Source: an uncultured Coriobacteriaceae bacterium (GTDB taxonomy: Bacteria > Actinomycetota > Coriobacteriia > Coriobacteriales > Coriobacteriaceae). From it: 64,000 bases of DNA. The position numbers and the translations under genes were made by a program. The notes below the pieces were generated by a model, which saw only the letters and a program-made list of their open reading frames with translations, made no database searches and was not told where the DNA came from. Below, piece after piece: positions 18,472 to 28,900 of the stretch. Each line of letters opens with the position of its first letter. Position 1 is the stretch's first letter. The stretch lies in the NCBI GenBank assembly GCA_944319885.1, contig CALUFC010000007.1:26033-90032 (forward strand). The letters run 5' to 3'.

Positions 18472-19539
18472 TTGGATAAGAACGAGTTGCAAAAGCGCAT
18501 GAATGACGCGATTCGGCTGACGGCACCCGGCCAGCCCATTCGTACCGCGCTCGATATGATCATCGCCGGCCATCTGGGCGCGCTCATTTGCGTGGGCGAT
18601 ACCGAGCATGTCTTGGCGGCGGGCAACGACGGCTTCCCGCTCAACATCTCGTTTACCTCGAACCGCCTGTTCGAGCTTTCCAAGATGGACGGCGCCGTGG
18701 TTATCGACGACGACATCACGCAGATTCTCCGCGCTAACTTCCACCTTAACCCCGACCCCTCGCTCGCCACGAGCGAGACCGGTATGCGCCACCGCACTGC
18801 CGCGCGCATGAGCGTGCTCACCGACGCCATCGTCATCTCGGTTTCGGCGCGCCGCGCGGTGGTGAACGTGTACGTGAAGGGCAAGAGTTACCAGATTCAG
18901 ACCGTTTCGGAGATTATGAGCTCGGTGAACCAGCTCGTCTCCACGCTGCAGACCACGCGTGCCTCGCTCGACCGAGCGCTTTTGCGCCTGACGGCCCTCG
19001 AGCTCGACGACTACGTGACGCTTGCCGATATCACCGATATCTTCTCGAGTTTCGAGATTTTGCAGCAGGCCAAAAACGAGCTCAAGTTCTGCATCGTGAA
19101 GCTGGGCACCGAGGGCAAGCTCGTGCGCATGCAGCTCGAGCAGCTGGCGGGCGAGAGCGTCGACAACGAATACGACCTCATGATTCGCGACTACGCGTCC
19201 GATTCCTCGGAGGAGAACGCCGCGCGCATCCGCGAGCGTTTTGCCGAGATGTCGGCGCAGGAGATCACCAACGCGCAGCGCGTGGCAGAGGTGCTGGGCT
19301 ACGACGATCTGGACGAGGATTCCGTTATGACGCCTCTGGGCTTGCGCACGCTCTCCCAGGTCTCGGTGGTGCGCGACGGCGTGGCCGAGCGCATCGTGAA
19401 CGAGTACGGCTCGCTCCAGGATCTCATGAACGACATCCGCAAAGATCCGGAGCGCCTTGTTGATATCGGTGTCAACAACCCCACGATTTTGGCCGATTCG
19501 CTCTATCGCATCCAGGGCAAGCACGGCGGCGCGGCATGA
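18472..19539 (+). CDS. disA: DNA integrity scanning diadenylate cyclase DisA
   Basis: Makes cyclic di-AMP from two ATP and scans DNA for branched structures. TTG 18472 is chosen because GGAG lies 7 nt upstream; ATG 18454, in frame 18 nt earlier, has no ribosome-binding site. The DAC domain (~1-140) has the catalytic motifs DGAVVIDDD (~73) and RHRTAARMS (~106). A helical spine follows and the C-terminal helix-hairpin-helix domain (~290-355) contains GLRTLSQVSVVRDGVAERIV. Length ~355 fits the family. The stop overlaps the ispD start (ATGA), as in the Bacillus disA-ispD neighbourhood; the usual radA partner is missing. Confidence 0.95.
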   Translation: MDKNELQKRMNDAIRLTAPGQPIRTALDMIIAGHLGALICVGDTEHVLAAGNDGFPLNISFTSNRLFELSKMDGAVVIDDDITQILRANFHLNPDPSLATSETGMRHRTAARMSVLTDAIVISVSARRAVVNVYVKGKSYQIQTVSEIMSSVNQLVSTLQTTRASLDRALLRLTALELDDYVTLADITDIFSSFEILQQAKNELKFCIVKLGTEGKLVRMQLEQLAGESVDNEYDLMIRDYASDSSEENAARIRERFAEMSAQEITNAQRVAEVLGYDDLDEDSVMTPLGLRTLSQVSVVRDGVAERIVNEYGSLQDLMNDIRKDPERLVDIGVNNPTILADSLYRIQGKHGGAA

Positions 19540-20279
19540 GTCGACAGGCCGGGACCGCGTATGATGTCGCGAGGTGTCCGCGCGCTGCAGCGGTGATTGT
19601 TGCCGGCGGCTCGGGTACGCGCTTCGGCAATCCGGGCGGCAAGCAGCTCGTGGCGCTTGCGGGCAGGCCCATGCTCGCCTGGACCATCGAGGCGTTCGAT
19701 CGTGCAGCGCGCATCGGTCATATCGTGGTCGTGTGCCCCGCGGAGCGCCGTGAGGAGTATGTCGCGGCAGCGGTAGAGCCGTATGCATTTACCACGCCCA
19801 TCACGTTCGCCGCCTGCGGTGCCGAACGGCAGGATTCCACCCGCTCGGGTGTGGCGGCGGTTCCCGCGGGCTTCGACTGCGTTGCAATCCACGACGGCGC
19901 GCGCCCGCTCATTCGCCCGGCGACCATCGACGCGGCGGTCGAGCGACTTATCGCGACGCCCGGCATCGACGGCGTGGTGTGCGGTCAGCCCTCGATCGAC
20001 ACGCTCAAGCTTGCTGACACAGCGGGACATATCGAGGCGACACCCGATCGCAGCCGTTATTGGTGCGTGCAGACGCCGCAGGTATTCTGGCGCGACACGG
20101 TGATGGATGCCTATGATGCCGCGGCTGCCGAGGGCTTTTTGGGCACCGACGACGCTTCACTCGTTGAGCGCACCGGGGGGCGCGTCCTGCTTTTGGACAC
20201 GCCGCGCGACAACATGAAGGTGACCGTACCAGAGGATTTGGCGTTGGCCGAAGCGATCCTTGCAAGCCGGTGCGCGTGA
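19536..20279 (+). CDS. ispD: 2-C-methyl-D-erythritol 4-phosphate cytidylyltransferase
   Basis: Third step of the MEP isoprenoid pathway: CTP + MEP to CDP-ME. The start overlaps the disA stop (ATGA), giving translational coupling. The nucleotide-binding loop AAVIVAGGSGTRFGNPGGKQ (~16-35) and the later AIHDGARPLIRP (~111) and TPQVFW motifs are all present. A ~15-residue N-terminal extension precedes the fold. In most genomes ispF follows at once; here it lies 9.9 kb away, beyond three surface-protein genes. Confidence 0.95.
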   Translation: MSRQAGTAYDVARCPRAAAVIVAGGSGTRFGNPGGKQLVALAGRPMLAWTIEAFDRAARIGHIVVVCPAERREEYVAAAVEPYAFTTPITFAACGAERQDSTRSGVAAVPAGFDCVAIHDGARPLIRPATIDAAVERLIATPGIDGVVCGQPSIDTLKLADTAGHIEATPDRSRYWCVQTPQVFWRDTVMDAYDAAAAEGFLGTDDASLVERTGGRVLLLDTPRDNMKVTVPEDLALAEAILASRCA

Positions 20280-20376
20280 CGGCGTCGTGCGTATCGCTAC
20301 CGAGGCGTGCGAGCCAGCGATAGCGCTTCTATTCGGGCGCAGGCACCACTAAGCAACATGACGATCAATAATGATG

Positions 20377-20406
20377 ACGGGGGAGTCGCAGCAGCGGCTC
20401 CCCCGT
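20377..20406 (+). terminator. Terminator-like hairpin after ispD
   Basis: ACGGGGGAG (20377-20385) pairs with CTCCCCCGT (20398-20406), followed by GTCGTTTACC. Confidence 0.55.
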
Positions 20407-20431
20407 GTCGTTTACCGAGCAAGGAAGCCTT

Positions 20432-20463
20432 TTGAGCGTAAATAAATGGGGAGGGGATACATT
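20432..20463 (+). promoter_or_regulatory. Degenerate G-rich-spacer promoter of the first surface gene
   Basis: GGGGAGGGG before TACATT (20458-20463) matches the arrangement at the other three surface genes, but the only TTGA-like box (TTGAGC, 20432-20437) is 20 nt away instead of 16. Confidence 0.35.
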
Positions 20464-20546
20464 AAGTCGGAAGTTGAGGCATCATCCACACATTCGTGTT
20501 GACATTGATGGATGCATGCCTCAAAGGCAGAAGGGGGAAGCGACGT

Positions 20547-20648
20547 ATGACACGAACGCTTAGACGAAATAGAAGACCCTGTCTGGCCAAGGCTCCCTTC
20601 CGATTCAAATCGTGTTCAACAATCTCGAGTACGGCCAGGGAGAACTAA
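20547..20648 (+). pseudogene. Orphan leader of the first surface protein, out of frame
   Basis: ATG 20547 has a good site (AAGGGGGAAG, 6-nt spacer) and encodes MTRTLRRNRRPC, a basic start fitting an export signal. After 33 codons it stops at TAA 20646-20648. The surface-protein frame downstream is shifted relative to it and has a TAG just upstream of its first codons. The simplest reading is an internal deletion that removed the signal-peptide core and N-terminal domains and broke the frame. Confidence 0.5.
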
Positions 20649-22651
20649 CGACACCCTATATGTACGTTGGCGGCCTCGTGGGCGCCAATCAGAACAACAA
20701 CGGCATGGGCAGCGTTGAGAACTGCTACGTGACGGGAACGCAGCTCCAGGTGATAGATGCGGCAGGTGAACTTATTGGCGTCAACTGGGGCAACGTGACC
20801 AACTCTTATACTGCAGCGAACGGCCTCAGCTACTACGAAGTCTACAGCCCTTCATATGGCGAGGCCATCTACCCCACCTATATGAGTCGCAACATGTACT
20901 ATGCTGCAGGTACGGTGACGGGGGTGCATTATGACGCATCGAGCAGCGTCTCGCTTCCCGGCACCGGTACGGCGCATAGCAGCCAAAGCGAGCTGAAGCA
21001 GCAGGATACCTTCGAAGGCTGGGATTTCGAGAACATCTGGACGCTCGACCCCAAGGCGACCGAGGAAAACGGCGGCTTCCCCGTATTCGGCACGGACGAG
21101 GGCGGCGGCGAGGAGCCCGAGCCCACGCCCGCGGGCACCATCACGGTCACGCCGGCGGACATCACGGTCTACGTGGGCGGCGAGGCCTATGAGGGCACCG
21201 TGGACGAGGACGGCCAGATTGCATCTGGCGCGAGCGGCCTGCCCGAACCCGGCTTCCGCGTCGACCTTCCGGAGAGCATGGGCGATGTCGCGGTGACCGA
21301 TCTCGTCTTCAAAGAGAAGAGCGGCACCCGCAGCTGGCATTTCGAGACCTATGACGGCCAGCCCGATACCGAGGTCTACCGCCTCGTACCGACCGAGGGC
21401 CAGGATCCCACGCGCGTGCAGTTCACCACGCCCGAGGGAAACGTCGTGGTGAGCGACGAGTTCACCGTGGGTCTCGAGGTGAACACCTCGTTCGAGATGG
21501 CGCTCTACAAGGGCGAGGGCGCCACGGCGGTGGGTGACATCGTGGTCGAGTACGACGGCAAAACCTATGCCGTCGACAGCTCGCCCACAGGCACGCTTAC
21601 CGTGCGCGGCACCGAGGACCCGCAGTTCGCGACCGTTGATGACGCCGCAGCGGGCGCAGAGCCCGAGGCGGGCGAGCCCGCCGCGACAGACGAGGACGGC
21701 ACCGTCTACACCATCAACGGTGGCGACGTCGAGGTTGTCGATGACTCCGACGTGGCGCTCCTCTTCGATGACATCATTCACCATGAGGACGCGGATCGCG
21801 AGCAGGCGCTTGAGGAGCGTGCGGTTGAGGAGCTCGGCGGCGAGGCGTCCGATTACGGAATGGAATTCAAGTACCTCGATCTGGTGGATACCGCCAACGG
21901 CAACGCGTGGGTCGCGGCGACCGACGAGAACGGTGATTCCACCGACGTGACCGTCTATTGGCCGCTGCCCGAGGGCGCCGACCCGGATACCGCCCAGGTG
22001 CTGCACTTCGAGGGGCTGCATCGCGAGATGGATTCCGATGATATCGACGCCGCGATTGCCGATGCCACGGTAACCGAGATCGCAGGTGCCAAGGTCGAGG
22101 ACGACCACGTGGTCTTCCAGATCGGTTCGACGGGTTTCTCACCGTTCGCGGTCGCGTGGAAGGACGCCGAGGAGCCTGTCCAGCAGACCGGTTCGCTGAC
22201 CGTCACCAAACAGGTGAGCGGTGAGGGCGCCGACGCGCAGAAGGCGTTCGACATCACGGTGACGATTAGCGCGAACGCCGCACTCTCTGACTTGGAGGCG
22301 ACGCTCGCCAACGCAGGCGCCAAGGAGGACGGCTACTTCTTCAAGCGCGTGGACGATGCGGACAAGACGGATGCGGCGGGCGAGGACTACGACATGTGGC
22401 AGATCGCTGTCCGCAACGTCACGCCCGAGCAGCCCAGCGGTGACGAGCCCGAGCAACCCGGCGGTGAGACGCCCGGGCAGCCCGCCCAGCCCGGGCAACC
22501 CGGCGGCAACGTGCAGCGGCCGACATCCGGTGGGGATGAGAGCGGCCTCCCAAGCACGGGGGACATGCTCTCCGCCGTCGCCGCTGCCACGGCCATTACA
22601 GGCGCGGTGTTCGTCGTGCACGGCCTCCGTCGCAGCAAGCGCGGCGCATGA
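20612..22651 (+). CDS. LPXTG-anchored surface protein, 5'-truncated (GLUG-like repeat remnant)
   Basis: A 679-residue frame with no signal peptide and no ribosome-binding site before its first usable start (GTG 20612), so likely a pseudogene or a damaged gene. Residues ~1-100 contain a GLUG-like repeat (YVGGLVGANQNNNGMGSVEN). Residues ~170-360 hold a first C-terminal module domain (TITVTPADITVYVGGEAYEG); ~380-520 the second, with KYLDLVDTANGNAW (~420) and ends SPFAVAWK. A further domain begins LTVTKQVSGEGADAQKAF. The tail is LPSTGD, a hydrophobic helix and RRSKRGA: a sortase signal. If made, it could not be exported without the lost leader. Confidence 0.75.
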   Translation: MFNNLEYGQGELTTPYMYVGGLVGANQNNNGMGSVENCYVTGTQLQVIDAAGELIGVNWGNVTNSYTAANGLSYYEVYSPSYGEAIYPTYMSRNMYYAAGTVTGVHYDASSSVSLPGTGTAHSSQSELKQQDTFEGWDFENIWTLDPKATEENGGFPVFGTDEGGGEEPEPTPAGTITVTPADITVYVGGEAYEGTVDEDGQIASGASGLPEPGFRVDLPESMGDVAVTDLVFKEKSGTRSWHFETYDGQPDTEVYRLVPTEGQDPTRVQFTTPEGNVVVSDEFTVGLEVNTSFEMALYKGEGATAVGDIVVEYDGKTYAVDSSPTGTLTVRGTEDPQFATVDDAAAGAEPEAGEPAATDEDGTVYTINGGDVEVVDDSDVALLFDDIIHHEDADREQALEERAVEELGGEASDYGMEFKYLDLVDTANGNAWVAATDENGDSTDVTVYWPLPEGADPDTAQVLHFEGLHREMDSDDIDAAIADATVTEIAGAKVEDDHVVFQIGSTGFSPFAVAWKDAEEPVQQTGSLTVTKQVSGEGADAQKAFDITVTISANAALSDLEATLANAGAKEDGYFFKRVDDADKTDAAGEDYDMWQIAVRNVTPEQPSGDEPEQPGGETPGQPAQPGQPGGNVQRPTSGGDESGLPSTGDMLSAVAAATAITGAVFVVHGLRRSKRGA

Positions 22652-22682
22652 CGATTGCGGGTGCAGTTTTAGCGTAGCTGAA

Positions 22683-22726
22683 CGGGGCGGAGAACCTCTA
22701 GGGGTCCTCCGCCCCGCTCGCTTTTT
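22683..22726 (+). terminator. Rho-independent terminator
   Basis: CGGGGCGGAG (22683-22692) pairs with CTCCGCCCCG (22707-22716), followed by CTCGCTTTTTG. Confidence 0.85.
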
Positions 22727-22774
22727 GCGTGGTGCCGTTGTCCAGCAGCATGCCCCCTGCCAACGATTCTATGG

Positions 22775-22802
22775 TTGACAGAAACATGGGAGGGGGTACA
22801 GT
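22775..22802 (+). promoter_or_regulatory. Promoter with G-tract spacer for the beta-helix surface gene
   Basis: TTGACA (22775-22780), 16-nt spacer ending GGGAGGGGG, TACAGT (22797-22802). The start codon is 48 nt downstream. Confidence 0.75.
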
Positions 22803-22849
22803 TTATTGACGAATGAAGCTGAAACGTACAACGTCATGAGGGGATTGAG

Positions 22850-25828
22850 ATGCACAGAAGGATAGCGGCCCTGTTCGCTACGTTGCTCACGCTCACCGTG
22901 TTTTCCTTTGCACCGCGCACCGCTTTTGCCGCCGATGAGGGAACGCTCCGCACGGTGTATCTTGGCAGCTACGCGAGCGGAGGGATTGTCGCAAGCGATG
23001 AGAACAACGGCGCGACCGAGCAGACGCCCGTGGCGACCTTCGAGCGCGCCAAGGAGCTGCTGGCGACTGACGGGACGATTGTGCTGAACGGCGCGATTTT
23101 TGTCGAAGGAGAGAGGGCGACGTTCTCGCTTGAGGGCAAAGGCGACGCGCATGTGGAGCGTCGTGAGCTGGAGAGCTCCTCCGGTGCCATGTTCATCATC
23201 GAGCCGGGAAGCACCGTCACGTTCGATCACATCACGCTCGACAACGGGAACAGGGAGAAGGCTTCCGATTCGCTCATGCTGATCGACGGGCCTAACACGA
23301 CGGTCACCTTGGGCGACGGAGCCCGGCTCATCAACAGCGCGACCTCGAGGGGCCAATTTGGCAGCGCCGTCTACTGCGACGGCGCGACCCTCATCATGGA
23401 TCAGGGTGCCGAGGTTTCGGGCAACACCACGACGGGCGCCGGCTACGGCGCAATCTTCCTCTGCAATGGGAGCAGCTTCGAGATGCGCGGCGGCACCATT
23501 TCGGATAACGTGTCGAATCGCGGCGGCGCCGTGGGTATTTTGGGCTCGAGCATGGAGATGTCGGGCGGAACGATTTCTGGCAACAGAACCTATGGCGCGC
23601 TTGACGGGGACGATTCCTATGGCGGCGCGATCTACATCTCGAATTACGAGGCGCAGTCGGGCTTGCCCGGATCTGAGAATGGCTGGGTTGATGCAGATGC
23701 CCGCTTCACCATGACCGGCGGCACCATCTCGAATAACGAAGCTGGCGTTTATGGCGGTGCGATCTGCACGTATCCAACCGGGCGCAACAGTTCGACCCAT
23801 GAGGTGTACGTCGACATCAAGGGTGGAACCATCAAGGACAACGAAGCGGGCAGTGGCGGCGGCGCCATCGCAGCGTTCGAGGTCGATGGGCCTTCCACCC
23901 ATCTCACGATTTCGGGTGGCGATATCCTCGATAACACGGCATCCCACAATGGCGGCGGCATCTTCGTTTACGGCATCGATGAACCCGGCAACGTCACCAT
24001 GAGCGGGGGCACCATCTCGGGCAACGGCGCCGGTGTGGGTGGCGGTATCCAGCTGTATCAGGGGTCGCACGCCTGCATGTCCATTACTGGTGGCTCGATT
24101 GTCGATAACAACCGCACGACGTGGGGCGGCGGTGCGTATATCGGCTCGGGCTGCACCCTCACCATGACGGGCGGCACCATCGAGGGCAACAATGGCAACA
24201 AGGACCAGAGCACCACACTCGGCGATGGCGTGTACGTGGGCGGCACCTTCGAGGTGGAAGATGGCGAGAACGGCGGCCCGGTGATCGACCAGGACAATGA
24301 CGTCTACCTGCCGAGCGGTCACGTGATCGACGTGATCGGCGCGTTCAGCGGCGCTACCACGGAGAACCCCATCAACATCACGAGTGAGGATCTCGCGGTC
24401 GAGCCCAAAGACGCAGCAACGCCAGGCACCAAGCTCGTGAACTACCATGACGAGGCCGGCGGCGTCGATGCCGCCAGTAAGGCCGATGAGGATGGCATCT
24501 ACGTGCCGAGCGCAAAGATGTACAAGCGCGACGCGACGCTCGTCATCGGCAAGAGCATGCACGACAGTCAGCTCAACTACATGACCTATGTGACCGAGGA
24601 TCCCACGCTCACGCTCGAGGTGCTCGATATGACGGCATACACCGGCGGCGACTCGCACGATAGCGACCCGTTCCCCGCGCCGCGCTATCGCGTGCGCATG
24701 AACGCGCCGCTCGCGAGCGCGCTCGGCGAGGACGGGCTCGCCGGGCTGACGCTGACCGACGCCTCGGGTGATGAGGTCGAGCTCGTCGAGGCATCCGACG
24801 GCGTGGTGATGATCCCCGACGTGGACGAGACCTACACGTTCCAGGGCATGGCTACCCAGAGGCGGTCTGCGCGCTCGGGCGCGGCCGATGATGCCGAGGC
24901 CGGTCTCTACGAGGTGGGGCTTGCGGCAGGAGAGGCCCTTGAGGCGGAGACCGACGCCGGAGCGGATGTTGTGGTTGAGGTCGACCCCGGCACGCTCACG
25001 GTACGCTATGTGAACGACGCCGACGAGGTGGCGTCCGGCGCGGCCGAGCTCACATCAGCGGTACTTGCTGCGAGCGACCTTGCGTCGTCCGATGCTTCGT
25101 CGTTCCGCGCAGTGGTTGATGACTCTGCGGTATTTTCCACGAACAATCGTGCCGAGCTTGGCCTTGCCGGTACTGACGGCACTGCGGGCAGCGCCGAGCC
25201 GGCTCTGTTGGCCGATGAGTTGCTGCTGGCCGACGACGGTTCGAGCCGCGAGCCGGCCATGCGGGCGAAGGCGGAGCGCTATCTTGCGAGCCAGGGCATC
25301 GCGACCGCCAATCGCAGTTGGGATTTCCAGTATCTCGACCTCGTGAACGCCCATGACGGCAACGCGTGGCTTGCGTCGAGCACCGGTGCGGACATCTACT
25401 GGCCTTACCCCGCAGGCACGGATGAGAACACGGAGTTCACGCTTGTGCGCTACAGTGATCTCTACCGCGAGTACGGCATCAACGGCGTCGAGGCCATTGA
25501 TGATGCGCTTGCTACGACCGAGCTCTCGACTGTAGCGGTGGAGAACACGCCCTACGGCATCAAGTTCCACGTGGACACCAACGGCTACGGCCCCTTTGCG
25601 CTCTCTTGGGTGAGCGATGGCGCGCGCCCGGGCGGGACGCCCGAGGAGCCGAGTACGCCTGCGGCGCCGCAGGCTCCGAATGCGGGCACGACTTCCCACG
25701 GTGCCATGCCTGAGACCGGCGATGATACGCTGATGCTGGTTGGCGTTGCCGCCGTTGCGGGGCTGGCCGCCCTGGCGAGCGGTGCGTATGTGGCAGCCAG
25801 GCAGCGCAGGCAGCAAACACGGCGGTAA
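22850..25828 (+). CDS. LPXTG-type surface protein with right-handed parallel beta-helix
   Basis: A 992-residue exported protein. ATG 22850 follows AGGGGATTGAG. Residues 1-27 are a signal peptide ending APRTAFAA. From ~95 to ~480 it has repeated beta-helix rungs built on GGTIS(G/D)N, for instance MRGGTISDNVSNRGGAV and MSGGTISGNGAGVGGG, as in pectate-lyase-like adhesins and autotransporter-type helices. The shared C-terminal module follows: LEVLDMTAYTGGDSHDSDPF (~590) and YLDLVNAHDGNAWLAS (~827) ending GYGPFALSWVS. The tail is MPETGDD, a hydrophobic span and RQRRQQTRR, a sortase signal with Met in the first motif position. It likely acts as an adhesin or glycan-binding protein; no catalytic residues are claimed. 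Confidence 0.9.
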   Translation: MHRRIAALFATLLTLTVFSFAPRTAFAADEGTLRTVYLGSYASGGIVASDENNGATEQTPVATFERAKELLATDGTIVLNGAIFVEGERATFSLEGKGDAHVERRELESSSGAMFIIEPGSTVTFDHITLDNGNREKASDSLMLIDGPNTTVTLGDGARLINSATSRGQFGSAVYCDGATLIMDQGAEVSGNTTTGAGYGAIFLCNGSSFEMRGGTISDNVSNRGGAVGILGSSMEMSGGTISGNRTYGALDGDDSYGGAIYISNYEAQSGLPGSENGWVDADARFTMTGGTISNNEAGVYGGAICTYPTGRNSSTHEVYVDIKGGTIKDNEAGSGGGAIAAFEVDGPSTHLTISGGDILDNTASHNGGGIFVYGIDEPGNVTMSGGTISGNGAGVGGGIQLYQGSHACMSITGGSIVDNNRTTWGGGAYIGSGCTLTMTGGTIEGNNGNKDQSTTLGDGVYVGGTFEVEDGENGGPVIDQDNDVYLPSGHVIDVIGAFSGATTENPINITSEDLAVEPKDAATPGTKLVNYHDEAGGVDAASKADEDGIYVPSAKMYKRDATLVIGKSMHDSQLNYMTYVTEDPTLTLEVLDMTAYTGGDSHDSDPFPAPRYRVRMNAPLASALGEDGLAGLTLTDASGDEVELVEASDGVVMIPDVDETYTFQGMATQRRSARSGAADDAEAGLYEVGLAAGEALEAETDAGADVVVEVDPGTLTVRYVNDADEVASGAAELTSAVLAASDLASSDASSFRAVVDDSAVFSTNNRAELGLAGTDGTAGSAEPALLADELLLADDGSSREPAMRAKAERYLASQGIATANRSWDFQYLDLVNAHDGNAWLASSTGADIYWPYPAGTDENTEFTLVRYSDLYREYGINGVEAIDDALATTELSTVAVENTPYGIKFHVDTNGYGPFALSWVSDGARPGGTPEEPSTPAAPQAPNAGTTSHGAMPETGDDTLMLVGVAAVAGLAALASGAYVAARQRRQQTRR

Positions 25829-25845
25829 ACGCGCTGTTGAGCGCT

Positions 25846-25873
25846 TTGACAAAAAGCTGAGGGGGGGTATAGT
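25846..25873 (+). promoter_or_regulatory. Promoter with uninterrupted G7 spacer for the large surface gene
   Basis: TTGACA (25846-25851), 16-nt spacer whose last seven bases are GGGGGGG (25861-25867), TATAGT (25868-25873). A G-run placed between -35 and -10 is the arrangement that allows slippage-driven phase variation in porA of Neisseria. Confidence 0.75.
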
Positions 25874-25932
25874 TTTGTGCGAATGCATGTCACCGGTGCG
25901 TGATGCTCACCGTACGGGAGAAGGATTCGCAG

Positions 25933-28900
25933 ATGAAACGTACCCCTACCTCACTTCTCGCGGCAGGTTGCCTGGCTCTAGCGTTGGGTTTGGGCTCATT
26001 TTCAGCGTTGGGCAGCACTCCGCAGCCCGCGTGGGCCGCTGAAGCACTCGGTAGCGCCCTGGTGCCGTCCCGCGCTGCGGGCGAATACACCGCTGCCGAT
26101 GCCGCCGGTTTCAGCCAGGCGCTCACGGAGATCTCGAGTTTGCCTGCTGGCTCCGAAGCGACTATGACCGTATCCGCCGATATTGACCTTACGGGGCAGA
26201 GCGCGTCGTGGGGCGCGAAGGATATCAAGCTCACCATCAAGGGGGCCGAGGGGACAGCACCACTGCTCACCATCGACGGTGATCGTCTCGATGTTGCGGG
26301 ACAGCTTACCCTTGAGAACATTCATATCTCGGCATCGACCATCTATGCCAACGGTCATGCGCTTACGCTTGGCGAGGGTTTCGGCGGCGGCGAGGACGGC
26401 CAGGCGCGCATGACGGTCTACGGCGGTGCGGACAGCGATCTCGATCTTGGTGGCGGCTCGACGAGCCTTACCGTGCTCGACGGCGTCTACAAACTCATCG
26501 CCGGTGGTAACGCTGCCGGCACCCTCAGGGGTGGCACCTATGTGGAGTTCGGCGGCAGCGCCAAGTTCCCCACGGCCGCGGATGGCGAGCAGGAGGGAGA
26601 TACGTCGACGGGCTCCAGCGAGGGCTACAACCTGTATCAAGCTGCGGAGTACGAGACTGAGTGGACGCCCGTCATGGTTTCCGTGACCACGCGCGGCCAC
26701 ATCCCCTATGCCATCTACGGCGGCGGCACCGACGCCGATACCACGGGCAGCACGACGGTCGAGATGACGGGTGGTACGGTCTACCAGATCTTCGGCGGCG
26801 GCGCCGCGTTCATGAACCCCGACTACAAAGAGGCGGGCGACAGGGACGGCCGCGTGAGCGGCAACACGACGGTTCATGTGACGGGCGGCGAGGTCAAGAG
26901 CATCTACGGCGGCGGCTACAACGGCATCGATGTGTACGACGACGTCCCCGAAGACGCCCGCTCAGCGCGCGCCGTGGTGAGCGGCACCGCGCACGTGACC
27001 ATCGAGGGCAACGCGGTCGTTCCCGCGTGCGAGCAATCCGAGGACGCTTCCACGTCAGGTGCTGATCCGGCGGCGGTGCACGGCGGCTCGTTCCATTCGA
27101 CCGTCGGCGCAACCGAGGTCGTCGTGGGCGGCAACGCCCGGATTGAATCGGGCGGCAAAGAGGGCACCGGCTACGGCTATGGCACGCTTTTCGGCGCGGG
27201 CACGAACGACGTCGTGCTCAACACCACGAGCGTGACGCTCAAAGATGGCGCGCGCATTGGTGTGGATGGCCAGCTCAATCTGAATGGCCAGTACGTTGTC
27301 TCGCAGGGCTACTTCAGCAGCATGACGCCGCTCGGGTACGCGGCGCAGTCCAAGTGCTACCTTGGCGGTCCGGCATTCACCTATGGCTCCGAGGTCCGCA
27401 ACCAGGACAACGCCGCCTACGCCGCGAGCGCCACCGTCGAGGGCGGCCAGGTCGACGTGCTCACCGTTGGCAACAAGAGCCGCAACACCAAGCAGGCATC
27501 CAAGTCTGTGGCCGGCAACGTGCTCCTCCAGCAGACGGGGGGCACCGTCGCCGCCATCGAGGCGAGCTGCATCTCGGAGAAGCAGGTCGCCGTTTCGGGC
27601 AACGTTGACGTGAAGGTCTCGGGTGGCACCGTTCAGAACTACATCATGGGACGCTATGACAGCAGCCACGCTGCGGACACGGTGATCGGCGGCAAGGCGA
27701 CGCTTGAGCTTTCCGGCACCGCGGCGGATGGCGGCTACCGCACCGTGCCGCTCATCGAGAACATGGACGCCGTGACCGTGAAGAACGGCGCCAAGATCGC
27801 CGCCGTGGGCGACTGGACGGTCAACGACTACGAGGGCAAATACGGATTCTCCAAGCCGAATCCCGACCATATGAACGCGGTTGGCGATATCCCCTTCTAT
27901 CAGGTAAAGGGCCTCGACGTTGAAGAAGGCGCTGCGCTCGCGATCTCGCAGCAGCACGCGCTTATCGAGGGTGATATCACCATCAACGGCCAGCTGGAGA
28001 TCAAGCGCTCTGGCAGCGGTGTCGAGGCGCCGCTCACCGCTGAGGGCACGGCAAGCGGCGAGGGCGCGCTGCTGCCGTTCGAAGGCACAGGCTACGGTAC
28101 CGGTTCGCTGCCTAAGGTAGATGAGGAGTATGTCTACGCCAAGAAGAACGGTTCCAGCATGGATCTCACGCTCGCGAACGCAGGCACAAGCGGCCTTTAT
28201 GTGGACGTGCGCGATGAGGGCTCGACCCAGAGCGCGTGGTACATCGCGAAAGAGGAGCCCCAGGAGCAGCTCTGGTACTACGAGGTGTACTACGAGTACA
28301 TTGACGAGAACGGAACGTCGGAGTGGATGCTTTACAACGCTAGCCAGGGCGGCTGGGCGCTGCCGGACGCTACGGTGAGCATCGACCACGATGATTTTGA
28401 TGGCGAGGATCTGGGCTGGGAGGCTGTGGACGGCTCTGGAAACGAGATTCTCGGCACCCACTACGTGTACGATGAAGACTACCCCACGGGTGAGACCAGC
28501 CACCGCCTGAGCGCGACCTGCGCGGAGGCAACCAAGGAGAACCCGCTCAAGATCTACTATCGTGCCGCCCCGCGCACGGTGACCTATGAGTTCGAGGGTG
28601 ATGCGCCGGCCTATGTGACGCCTCCTACCAAGCAGGATACCTGTTATGCGGCGCCGGTGGAAATCGCTGCCGAACCCACGGCACCCGGCTGGGAGTTCTT
28701 GGGCTGGGAGACCGACGATATGTCGGATGACCTCATGGGCAACGGCACCTTCACCATGCCCAACCACGATGTTGTCTTTACGGGTACGTGGAAACGCACG
28801 GCAACCGCGCTTACCCCGCAGGCCACCTCGCTTGTTGCCTACGAGGGCGGCATGGGTACCAACGGTACGGACGATGACACGGGTAACGCGCTGCCCGAAC

